Positions 16,524 through 23,437 of a stretch of DNA of 52,532 bases are shown piece by piece. The stretch is from Actinomycetes bacterium (GTDB lineage Bacteria > Actinomycetota > Thermoleophilia > Solirubrobacterales > Solirubrobacteraceae), in NCBI GenBank assembly GCA_021820105.1, contig JAKAED010000007.1:1-52532 (forward strand). Reading direction: 5' to 3'. A program made the position numbers and the translations under genes. Positions within the stretch are counted from its first letter, which is position 1; the number at the start of each line of letters is the position of its first letter. The notes beneath the pieces are model-generated. The model was not told where the DNA came from and searched no databases. It saw only the letters and a list, made by a program, of their open reading frames with translations.

Positions 16524-19070
16524 GTGACGCGGTCGCACGGGCGCTCCATTGCACGGGGCAGGATCCTGATCGTCCTGGCGCTCGCGCTGGTTGCCGCCGG
16601 GGCGGCTTCCACGCTCACCCCCGCCACGGGCCTGAACACGCTCGTCTCGTCCTCCTCGCCTGATTACCGGGCAACCTCCGCGCTGTACCGGCGGTTCGGG
16701 AGCGATCCGGTGGTGGTGCTTGTGCGGGCGCAGGTCAACCGGCTCCTCGCGCCGGCCGACATCACGAGGCTCAGTCAGCTGGAGGCGTGCCTGGCCGGCC
16801 AGCAGCTGCAGTTCCGGCCTCGGCTTGCTGCCTATGTCGCGGTCGGGCGCGGCGCGGCCAGGCCCTACGGTGGCGGTGGGTCGCCGTGCGGAGCGCTGAT
16901 GCGGCTCCATGCGGCCTGGACGGTGTACGGCCCCGGCACGCTTCTCAACCACGCGGTTGCGGCGGTGAATGGCGAGCTGGCCTCGCTCACCGCCAATGCC
17001 GCGGCCACGATCAGGGCGGCCGAGACCGCCGCGCGCGAGATCGCTCATGCCAGGGGCCTGAACGCGGCTCAGACCGCGGCGGCGGTCCAGGCGGCGGGTG
17101 AGCTCGCGCTGGAGCGCGAGCTCACCCTGGCGGCCGGCTCGGTCAGCACCGGCGCCGGCACCGGCAAGGGCTCACTCAGCCAAGCGCTGCTGGCCGGCGC
17201 GCCATCAATCAAGGATCGGGCCTTCCTGCATCAGATCGTCTTCGGTTCCGGCGGCACCGCACCCTCACAGCGCTTTGCCTACCTGTTCCCCACCACGCGC
17301 GCGGCTCTGATCCAGGTGCGGCTCGCGGCGTCACTGAGGGCCGGTGAACAGCAGCGCGTGATAGCCCTGATCCGCCGGGCCGTCGGCATGCGCCGCTTCC
17401 AGCTGCCCGGTGTCAGCTACTCAGTTGCCGGAGAGCCGGTGCTGCTCAGCGACCTGGGCGGGACGGTTGGTGGACAGCTGCGGCTCCTGCTCGGCATCGC
17501 CGTCGCGGTGATGGCGCTGGTGCTGCTGGTGTGGTTCCGCCGGCGGGGGCGTCTGCTGCCGCTGCTTGGTTCGCTCAGCGCGGTCGCGATCATCTCGGGG
17601 CTAGCCGCGCTGGTCAGCGGCACGCTGACGGTCGCCGACGTGGCCGTCTTCCCGGTCCTGCTCGGGCTTGGCGTGGATTACGGAATCCAGCTGCGCGCCG
17701 GCACGCCGCGGGCGCTGGCGGCGCTGGCCGCCACGGCGACCGGGGTCGGCTTTGTTGCCCTCCTGGCCGCCTCGACACCGATGGTCAGGGGCTTCGGCGG
17801 ACTGTTGGTGGCCGGTGTGGCGGTCGCCTTTGCGGTGGCGGCCTTCACCACCGGAGCCGGTCCCGCCCCAAGCTCGGGTCCGCCGAGGCTTGTGCCTGAG
17901 GTCTTGATCGCATCCGTCCTTGGGGCCGGGGAGATCCTCGCCGGGGTGCTACCCGGGTTGCTGCGCCACCCGCGCCGCGCTCTGGCCCTGGCCGTTGCCG
18001 TTGCCGTGGTGGGCTGGGCGCTGATCCCGCAGACAGCGGTGCAGTCGGATATCACCAGGCTCGTTCCGGCCGGCATGCCGGCCCTGGCCGAATTGAGCCG
18101 GCTGGAACAGATCACCGGGAGCTCGGGTGAGGTTGATGTTCTGGTCGGCGCTCCAGATGTCACCTCCGCGCGGACGGTCGCTTGGATGCGTGGCTTCGAG
18201 GGCCGTGTGAGCAGCCACTTCGGGAGCAGCGACTGCCGGCGCGCAACGCTCTGTCCGGTGCTCTCACTGCCGAGCCTGCTGCGGACCGCCGGTGGGTCGC
18301 TCGGCGCGGTGCCAAGCTACTTCCAGCGCAGCGTTCTGACGCCTGATCACCGCCACGCGCTGCTCGCGTTCGGGATCAGACTGATGCCGCTGAGCGCGCA
18401 ACGGCGCGTCCTGGCCCGGCTGCGAGCACTGCTGAGGACCCCCGCCGGGATCAGCGCGCGGCTGGCGGGGCTCCCGGTGCTCGCCGTCGATGCGGAGTCC
18501 GCGCTCGCCTCGCTGCGCGGTCGGCTGCTGATGTTGGCACTCAGCCTCGCGTTGGTGGCCCTGGCGCTGCTGCTGGCGCTTCGCAACCTGCGCCGCACGC
18601 TCCTGCCGCTGGTGCCGATTGTGCTCGCGACCGGTTGGTCCGGGCTGCTGCTCTACCTGCTGCGGATTCCGCTCAACCCGATGTCGGCCAGCCTGGGCAC
18701 GCTGGTCATCGCGATCACCACGGAGTTCAGTGTGCTGCTGTCTGAGCGCATCTGTGCGCAGCGCGGGGCCGGTATCCCGCTTCCCGATGCCACCCGCGCC
18801 GTCTACCGCACGACCGGTGTTGCCGTCCTGACCTCCGCCCTCACTGCGCTTGCCGGCTTCGCTGTGCTGATCCTCTCCAACATCCCGATGCTGCGTGACT
18901 TTGGGGTGACCGCCGTGGTTGACCTCGCCGTGTCACTGGCGGGGGTCATGCTGGTGCTGCCCGCGACGCTCGGGCTGATCCAGTTGAGAGCTGAAACCCC
19001 GTTGAGGCCAACTCCTGTGCCCACCGCGCGTCGCCCCGGCGAACCCGCCGAGCAGTTGCGGATCGGGTGA
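16524..19070 (+). CDS. MMPL/RND-family membrane transporter
   Basis: An 848-residue RND protein of the MMPL type, beginning GTG six bases after the ATPase stop. It has an N-terminal membrane helix, a large extracytoplasmic loop with an Ala-rich helical section, a first membrane bundle (about 310-480), a second loop and a second bundle (about 660-830). The first bundle keeps the proton-relay Asp-Tyr pair (LLGLGVDYGIQL). At the equivalent place the second has ITTEFSVLLSER, that is Glu-Phe. Relatives such as MmpL and HpnN move lipids or hopanoids across the envelope using the proton gradient. Its position straight after MlaEEF suggests a shared lipid-trafficking job. Confidence 0.9.
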   Translation: MTRSHGRSIARGRILIVLALALVAAGAASTLTPATGLNTLVSSSSPDYRATSALYRRFGSDPVVVLVRAQVNRLLAPADITRLSQLEACLAGQQLQFRPRLAAYVAVGRGAARPYGGGGSPCGALMRLHAAWTVYGPGTLLNHAVAAVNGELASLTANAAATIRAAETAAREIAHARGLNAAQTAAAVQAAGELALERELTLAAGSVSTGAGTGKGSLSQALLAGAPSIKDRAFLHQIVFGSGGTAPSQRFAYLFPTTRAALIQVRLAASLRAGEQQRVIALIRRAVGMRRFQLPGVSYSVAGEPVLLSDLGGTVGGQLRLLLGIAVAVMALVLLVWFRRRGRLLPLLGSLSAVAIISGLAALVSGTLTVADVAVFPVLLGLGVDYGIQLRAGTPRALAALAATATGVGFVALLAASTPMVRGFGGLLVAGVAVAFAVAAFTTGAGPAPSSGPPRLVPEVLIASVLGAGEILAGVLPGLLRHPRRALALAVAVAVVGWALIPQTAVQSDITRLVPAGMPALAELSRLEQITGSSGEVDVLVGAPDVTSARTVAWMRGFEGRVSSHFGSSDCRRATLCPVLSLPSLLRTAGGSLGAVPSYFQRSVLTPDHRHALLAFGIRLMPLSAQRRVLARLRALLRTPAGISARLAGLPVLAVDAESALASLRGRLLMLALSLALVALALLLALRNLRRTLLPLVPIVLATGWSGLLLYLLRIPLNPMSASLGTLVIAITTEFSVLLSERICAQRGAGIPLPDATRAVYRTTGVAVLTSALTALAGFAVLILSNIPMLRDFGVTAVVDLAVSLAGVMLVLPATLGLIQLRAETPLRPTPVPTARRPGEPAEQLRIG

Positions 19071-19657
19071 CGGGCGCCGGTCGGCATCAGTGGGTGGTCG
19101 GGGCCATTGGCCTCCTGCTGGTGCTCATCTTCTCCGTCTCCCTGTACGCCAACGGCGGGGGCCAGGGCCATCCGGGACTGTCAGCCGGATCTCCGCTGCC
19201 GCACTTTGTCGCACCGTTGGCCACCAGCACGCTCAACGTCCCGGCCAACGTCGCGCCCCGCTGTGATCCGGCGCGTCCGGCCCGGCGTGGCCTCAACGTC
19301 TGCGGTCGTCAGCGAATCGTGCTTGATCTCTTCTCAGCGTCGGCGCCAAGCTGCGTGCGCTCTGTCGACGCCCTGCAGAAGGTCGCCGCCGGCTTCCCGC
19401 AGACCAGCTTTGCGGCGGTGGGAATCGGTGCGACCAGACGCCGGATCGCGACGCTGGTGCGCTCGCATCACTGGGGCATCCCCGTTGCCTACGACTCAAC
19501 GGCAGCGGTGGCTCAGCTCTATCACGTGGTTGTCTGTCCCCTGATCGAGGTGGCGGGCGGTAACGGCCGCATCCGGCGCCTGCTGATCGGTGATCGTTGG
19601 ACTGCTCCCACCGCGCTTGCGCGGGAGTTGCGTCGCGTGCTAAGAGAGGGGGCGTGA
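19067..19657 (+). CDS. membrane-anchored thioredoxin-fold (redoxin-like) protein
   Basis: 196 residues. One N-terminal membrane helix (WVVGAIGLLLVLIFSVSLYA) leaves the rest outside the membrane. The body resembles TlpA/redoxin proteins: a QRIVLDLFSASAPSCVRSV segment at the usual active-site place and a cis-Pro-like VVVCPLIEVAG late in the chain. Only one Cys (SAPSC) is found where CxxC is normal, so classical disulfide exchange is doubtful; the extra Cys before the cis-Pro may substitute. It overlaps the MMPL gene by 4 nt (GTGA), which argues for coupled expression with the transporter. Confidence 0.75.
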   Translation: MTGAGRHQWVVGAIGLLLVLIFSVSLYANGGGQGHPGLSAGSPLPHFVAPLATSTLNVPANVAPRCDPARPARRGLNVCGRQRIVLDLFSASAPSCVRSVDALQKVAAGFPQTSFAAVGIGATRRRIATLVRSHHWGIPVAYDSTAAVAQLYHVVVCPLIEVAGGNGRIRRLLIGDRWTAPTALARELRRVLREGA

Positions 19658-20037
19658 GGGAGTTCCTGCGGATCGGCGCCGGCGCCCTGCTGGCGGTGGC
19701 GATCATGTTCCTTGGCAGCCTTGTGCTGTGGCTCGGGACGCCGTTGCTGTGGCTGTGGGTCGGATCCCAGGTGCAGGGCAGCACCGCTTCGCTCGGGCTT
19801 GCGCTGCTCGTGATGGGCGTGGGGGTGCTGGTGACGGTCTGGCTGCTGGCGGTGTTGCTGGGGCGCCTGAGTCAAAGCCATCGCGCCCACTTGATCGCGC
19901 GCGGGCGAGCGGATCCGGGGCACCGGATGCTCGAATCAGTCCTGATCTCCGCTGCAGCCGTTGCGGTCGTTGCCTTTGGCGTCTGGTTCCTGCTCTTTGC
20001 CGGCGCCAGTCCGGTGCCCTTGGGAATGAACCTCTGA
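19654..20037 (+). CDS. small three-helix membrane protein of unknown function
   Basis: A 127-residue protein from GTG 19654, which overlaps the preceding stop in a GTGA. Three hydrophobic segments are visible: LRIGAGALLAVAIMFLGSLV with LWLGTPLLWLWVG following, GLALLVMGVGVLVTVWLLAVLL, and VLISAAAVAVVAFGVWFLLF. The cytoplasmic loop is basic. I do not recognise a family. It is the last gene of the MlaEEF-MMPL-redoxin operon and is followed within 7 nt by a strong hairpin, so it is probably an accessory subunit of that system. Confidence 0.7.
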   Translation: MREFLRIGAGALLAVAIMFLGSLVLWLGTPLLWLWVGSQVQGSTASLGLALLVMGVGVLVTVWLLAVLLGRLSQSHRAHLIARGRADPGHRMLESVLISAAAVAVVAFGVWFLLFAGASPVPLGMNL

Positions 20038-20043
20038 GCCCAT

Positions 20044-20072
20044 GTTCGGGCGCCGGCAGCCGGCGCCCGAAC
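20044..20072 (+). terminator. hairpin between convergent genes
   Basis: GTTCGGGCGCCGG (20044-20056) pairs perfectly with CCGGCGCCCGAAC (20060-20072) around a 3-nt loop. It lies between the end of the lipid-transport operon and the end of the mIHF gene, so it can serve both directions. No U tract follows on either side. Confidence 0.75.
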
Positions 20073-20090
20073 ACCGGGGCTGGGGCACGG

Positions 20091-20474
20091 TCAGGCCAGC
20101 GCGAGCGCTTCGGCCGCAGCCTCCTCGAGGCTGTGTTCGACGCGCTCGGCTGCTGCCGAGCAGCTGTACAGCGCCTCAGCCAGAAGCCGGCGCTGGCGCT
20201 CAGTGAGCGATCCAATCTGCTTTATCTCGCTCACACCATTTCGGTCCAGGAACTTACGGCACCGCGTGCTGCCCCACCGACGCTGGGAGAGCAGCAGCTC
20301 AGCCACCGTCCACTTGCGGGCCGCCTCGGGGCACGTAAGGATCACGTCAGCCGCTGAGACCTCACCATCTGCGATGCGTCGTTTCAGCTCCGCGCGAGCC
20401 AGGCGAACGGCGTTGGCGTGCTCCAGAGCACGTAGACGCTGTGGCGCTGCCTGTCCCTGTGTGGTGTAAGTCAT
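20091..20474 (-). CDS. actinobacterial integration host factor (mIHF-like), H2TH DNA-binding protein
   Basis: 127 residues from ATG 20474, which has GAGAGGAAG upstream. The sequence follows the mIHF pattern: a charged N-terminal helix (RLARAELKRRIADGEVSAADVI), a middle section (WTVAELLLSQRRWGSTRCRKFLDRNGVSEIKQIGSLTERQRRLLAEAL) holding the H2TH fold, then an acidic Ala-rich tail. mIHF is a nucleoid protein needed for phage integration and chromosome architecture in Actinobacteria. This copy has an insert (LTCPEAARKW) and a longer C-terminal tail compared with the usual 105 residues. It may be one of several paralogues. It is monocistronic with a 302-bp upstream region. Confidence 0.8.
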   Translation of the reverse strand: MTYTTQGQAAPQRLRALEHANAVRLARAELKRRIADGEVSAADVILTCPEAARKWTVAELLLSQRRWGSTRCRKFLDRNGVSEIKQIGSLTERQRRLLAEALYSCSAAAERVEHSLEEAAAEALALA

Positions 20475-20776
20475 GTACTTCCTCTCGTCTTGCACAGTTC
20501 TGCCGAACGATCGTCGCGGCTGGGTTCCCCTGGTACGCGGCGCGCGGCGACGCCACCCGCGGCGGGGCCATCCCAGTACGACGTATTGATTGCGCGGTTC
20601 CCAGGGGCGCCCTCCCGCCTCCGGTATCCCCACCCCAACTGTCGAAGAGGTCACGCCGGTCAGGTGCCCCATGACCTCTTCGCTCTGCCGGATGAAGCTA
20701 CCGTGGAAGGGGCGGTAACAGCAAGGTCACAACTCGGGAACCGTGTGCTCCTTGCGTGAATTTCGTGCGGATCGGC
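20475..20776. other. intergenic region upstream of mIHF gene with an 11-bp inverted repeat
   Basis: No gene is seen. CGAAGAGGTCA (20643-20653) is repeated inverted as TGACCTCTTCG (20672-20682) with an 18-nt spacer. It lies about 95 nt past the stop of the PLP-enzyme gene and 170 nt before mIHF, so it may be a terminator for the former or an operator for the latter. No clear -35/-10 pair was found for mIHF. Confidence 0.55.
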
Positions 20777-22036
20777 TCAATGGCCCGTGGGTAGCGGACC
20801 GTGTTCAGCCTCAAAGTTGCGCTTGGCTAGCTCAAATACCGCAAGCGCTTCATCGAGCACCGCCTGATCGTGGGTGGCCATCACGCTGGTGCGCAGGAGC
20901 GCCCCGGCCGGCGGGACCGCCGGGTGGATCGCGACGTTCACAAAGACGCCGGCCTCATATAGCGCCTTCCAGAGGAAGACCGCCTTCCAGTCATCCCCGA
21001 CCACGACCGGCACCACCGGGGTGACGATCTCAGTCCCGTCGGCCATGTGCGCCGGTGGCAGCACCCAGAAACCGAGCTCAGCCAGACCGCGTCGCAGGTA
21101 GGCGGCATTCTCGAGCACCCGCGCGAACAGCTGCTGCCCTTCATCGGAACGGCAGATGCGGACCGCGGCCAGCGTCGCGCCGACAGCGGCCGGAACTCCG
21201 GAGGCCGTGAAGATGAACGGTCGTGCCGCGATGCGCAGGTAGTCGATCACCTCGGACGATCCGGCGATCACACCGCCGCAGGATGCCAGCGACTTGGAGA
21301 AGGTGGCCATCCGCAGATCCACGTCGGCCTCCACTCCGAACAGCTCGCAGGCGCCTGCGCCACGGGCACCGAGTACGCCGAAGCCGTGGGCCTCATCAAC
21401 CATCAGGCGCGCGCCATAGCGTTTGCACAGCGGGATGATCTCCGGCAGCGGCGCCACATCACCCTCCATCGAGTACACACCGTCGACGACGACCAGCACG
21501 CCGCCTCCGTCCTCCTGTGCCGCCTGCAGGCGCTTCTCGAGCAGGTCCAGGCGGTTGTGGCGGAACGCGCGCAGCTTCGCCTGTGAGAGCAGGCAACCAT
21601 CCAGGATCGACGCATGGTCGCCGGAATCGGCGATCACGGTGTCCTCGGGGCCGAGGATCGTTCCCAGCGCGCCCAGGTTGGCCTGGTGGCCGGTGGTGAA
21701 GACAAGCGCGTCCTCTGTCCCGAACCAGTCGGCAAGTTCCCGCTCCAACTCCACATGCAGATCGATCGTCCCGTTCAGGAACCGCGATCCCGTCAGGCCC
21801 GTCCCGTAGCGGTCCAGGGCGTCGCGCGCGCCCTGTTTGACGCGCTCGTCGCCGGTCAGGCCGAGGTAGTTGTTGGAACCGAGCATGATCCGGCGCCGGC
21901 CCTCCATCTCAACCACGGGGAGGGTGGGACCCTCAAGCACGTGGAAGTAGGGGACGGCACCGATCTGTTGTGCGGCACGCAGCTGCTCGAGGCGCTCAAA
22001 TTCGCGGGCCTTGGTAAAGACGTCTTTCGGGGGCAT
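20777..22036 (-). CDS. alpha-oxoamine synthase family PLP enzyme (serine palmitoyltransferase/KBL/BioF type)
   Basis: A 419-residue fold-type I PLP enzyme that condenses an amino acid with an acyl-CoA thioester. The PLP lysine is Lys248 (TFSKSL); Asp and His of VDEAHGFG hold the ring. Specificity hints are GSRFLNGTIDLHVELE, RPFIFTASGVP, and the C-terminal FVNVAIHPAVPPAGALLRTS. These read closer to bacterial serine palmitoyltransferase than to BioF (GSRLVSG, FSTS) or KBL (GTQDSHKELE, FSNT). Assignment to SPT is my inference from remembered motifs. No acyl carrier or sphingolipid gene lies next to it. It stands alone on its strand, divergent from a small gene 47 bp away. Confidence 0.85.
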   Translation of the reverse strand: MPPKDVFTKAREFERLEQLRAAQQIGAVPYFHVLEGPTLPVVEMEGRRRIMLGSNNYLGLTGDERVKQGARDALDRYGTGLTGSRFLNGTIDLHVELERELADWFGTEDALVFTTGHQANLGALGTILGPEDTVIADSGDHASILDGCLLSQAKLRAFRHNRLDLLEKRLQAAQEDGGGVLVVVDGVYSMEGDVAPLPEIIPLCKRYGARLMVDEAHGFGVLGARGAGACELFGVEADVDLRMATFSKSLASCGGVIAGSSEVIDYLRIAARPFIFTASGVPAAVGATLAAVRICRSDEGQQLFARVLENAAYLRRGLAELGFWVLPPAHMADGTEIVTPVVPVVVGDDWKAVFLWKALYEAGVFVNVAIHPAVPPAGALLRTSVMATHDQAVLDEALAVFELAKRNFEAEHGPLPTGH

Positions 22037-22083
22037 CGGAAAACCATCCTAACGTTGACAGCGCCGCACACGCTGTCACCATC

Positions 22084-22386
22084 ATGGACATGCCATCTGA
22101 GCACGAGGACTTCATGATCGAGGTGCTGGACGGCGAGCTTGTTCCGACCGAACACCTCCCGGTTGAGGAGCTCGCTCCCACCCGCACGCCGGTGCGCACG
22201 GTCCAGCCGGCCGTCCAGACCGCGGTGGCCGCAGCGACCGGATTCGTTGCCGGCGCGGCCACCATGGCGCTGCTGAGACGCTACGGCCTGGCGCGCCTGG
22301 AGCGGGCGAGCCAGGAGCCGGCACTGGTGCCGCAGCGCGCGATACAGGCGCACACCTACGTGGTTCACGTGCGCCAGCTCGGATGA
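22084..22386 (+). CDS. small protein with one predicted membrane segment, unknown function
   Basis: A 100-residue protein from ATG 22084. The N-terminal 40 residues are acidic, followed by an Ala/Val-rich hydrophobic stretch (QTAVAAATGFVAGAATMALL), then a basic LLRRYGLARLERASQ and a short C-terminus. This looks like a tail-anchored or peripheral helix, but the hydrophobicity is modest. I recognise no family. Its TGA lies in a 13-bp repeat whose second copy carries the start of the AlkA-like gene, suggesting the pair is co-transcribed. Confidence 0.55.
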   Translation: MDMPSEHEDFMIEVLDGELVPTEHLPVEELAPTRTPVRTVQPAVQTAVAAATGFVAGAATMALLRRYGLARLERASQEPALVPQRAIQAHTYVVHVRQLG

Positions 22387-22403
22387 GCCGGCTCGGATGA
22401 GCC
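22377..22403. repeat. tandem duplication of a start/stop junction (14-bp period)
   Basis: GCTCGGATGAGCC occurs at 22377-22389 and 22391-22403. The first copy contains an ATGA in which the small gene stops. The second contains the ATG used by the AlkA-like gene. The first ATG now opens only a five-codon frame. Confidence 0.85.
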
Positions 22404-23329
22404 AGCCGACCCGGTCGGCAACGGTGGAGCTCCGCATCCAGGCACATCCGGTCTGGCCGCTTCGACTCCCACAGCGCAGCGGCATGGACGGCCTCACTCC
22501 CATCCGCCAGGGAGTGTTGCACCGCTTGCTGCACGAGCGCCTTGATGGGGAGGAGCACGCCGTGCACGTCCGGGTGGTGCAGCTGACGGGTGGCGATGTG
22601 CTGATCGGCGCCCGCTCCGCATACCGGGAGGCGGGTGAGCGGGCGATCAGGAGGGTCCGCCGTGCGCTCGGTGTCGACCTGGATCTCCGCGAATTCCACG
22701 CTGCCTACCGCGACGATCCGCTGATCGGCGCAGCGGTGCGCAACAACCCGACACTGCGACCCGCAGGGCGACCGGATCCGTTCGAGGCGCTGGCGTGGGC
22801 GGTGACCGAGCAGCTGATTGAGTACGTGCGGGCCGCCGCGATTCAGCGTCGGATGGTTGCCGCCCTGGGCCGCCATGACCCGATCACTCGTCTGCGCAAC
22901 TCGCCGAGCGCCGGTGTGCTTGCGGGAACCGCGCCGGCGCGGCTTGAGGCCTTTGACCTGTCGGCCTCACGGTCGCTCGCGCTCGTCAGGGTCGCGCGCA
23001 TGGTCGCAGCCTGCCGGGTTGACCTGGACGACCCGGATCCGGGCGTTCAGGAGGATGGCTGGCGCCGTCTGCGCACGATCCCCGGGATCGGCAGCTGGAC
23101 CACGGAGATCCTCGCGCTGATCGGTCAGGGCCGGCTCGACCAGATTCCGGCCGGTGATCTCGGGCTGATCAAACTGGTCGGCCGGGTGCTCTCCGGCGGC
23201 GATCCACTGGCTCGCGCCGACGAGCAGCAGGTCCGGGAGCTGTTCGCTCGGTTCGGGCGCTGGCAGGGACTGGCCGCCAGCTACGCCCTGAGGATGGGCG
23301 GGATCCCCGTCGACGCGTTGGCAGCGTAG
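22397..23329 (+). CDS. AlkA-type DNA-3-methyladenine glycosylase (HhH-GPD superfamily)
   Basis: 310 residues. It would excise alkylated bases from DNA in base-excision repair. The HhH-GPD domain occupies about residues 110-300. The helix-hairpin-helix is TIPGIGSWTTEIL, and the catalytic aspartate of AlkA matches Asp254 in IPAGDLGLIK. The N-terminal 100 residues resemble the AlkA beta-domain. It starts at the second copy of a 14-bp duplication, 11 nt after the preceding gene. No Ada or Ogt methyltransferase lies nearby. It converges on the ABC importer operon across a small repeat array. Confidence 0.85.
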   Translation: MSQPTRSATVELRIQAHPVWPLRLPQRSGMDGLTPIRQGVLHRLLHERLDGEEHAVHVRVVQLTGGDVLIGARSAYREAGERAIRRVRRALGVDLDLREFHAAYRDDPLIGAAVRNNPTLRPAGRPDPFEALAWAVTEQLIEYVRAAAIQRRMVAALGRHDPITRLRNSPSAGVLAGTAPARLEAFDLSASRSLALVRVARMVAACRVDLDDPDPGVQEDGWRRLRTIPGIGSWTTEILALIGQGRLDQIPAGDLGLIKLVGRVLSGGDPLARADEQQVRELFARFGRWQGLAASYALRMGGIPVDALAA

Positions 23330-23361
23330 GCGCAGAGCGGTGGACGGTGGGTGCGAGGCCG

Positions 23362-23418
23362 CTCGCTGCTCGCGGCCAGGCTCGCAACTCGCGGCCAGGC
23401 TCGCCACTCGCGGCCAGG
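23362..23418. repeat. 19-bp tandem repeat, three copies
   Basis: CTCGCNNCTCGCGGCCAGG occurs three times in register at 23362-23380, 23381-23399 and 23400-23418, differing only at two positions. It fills most of the 108-bp gap between the convergent AlkA-like and substrate-binding-protein genes. GGCCGC just before it can pair with GCGGCC in the first copy. Confidence 0.9.
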
Positions 23419-23437
23419 CGCCGCCGGCAGCCCTGCG

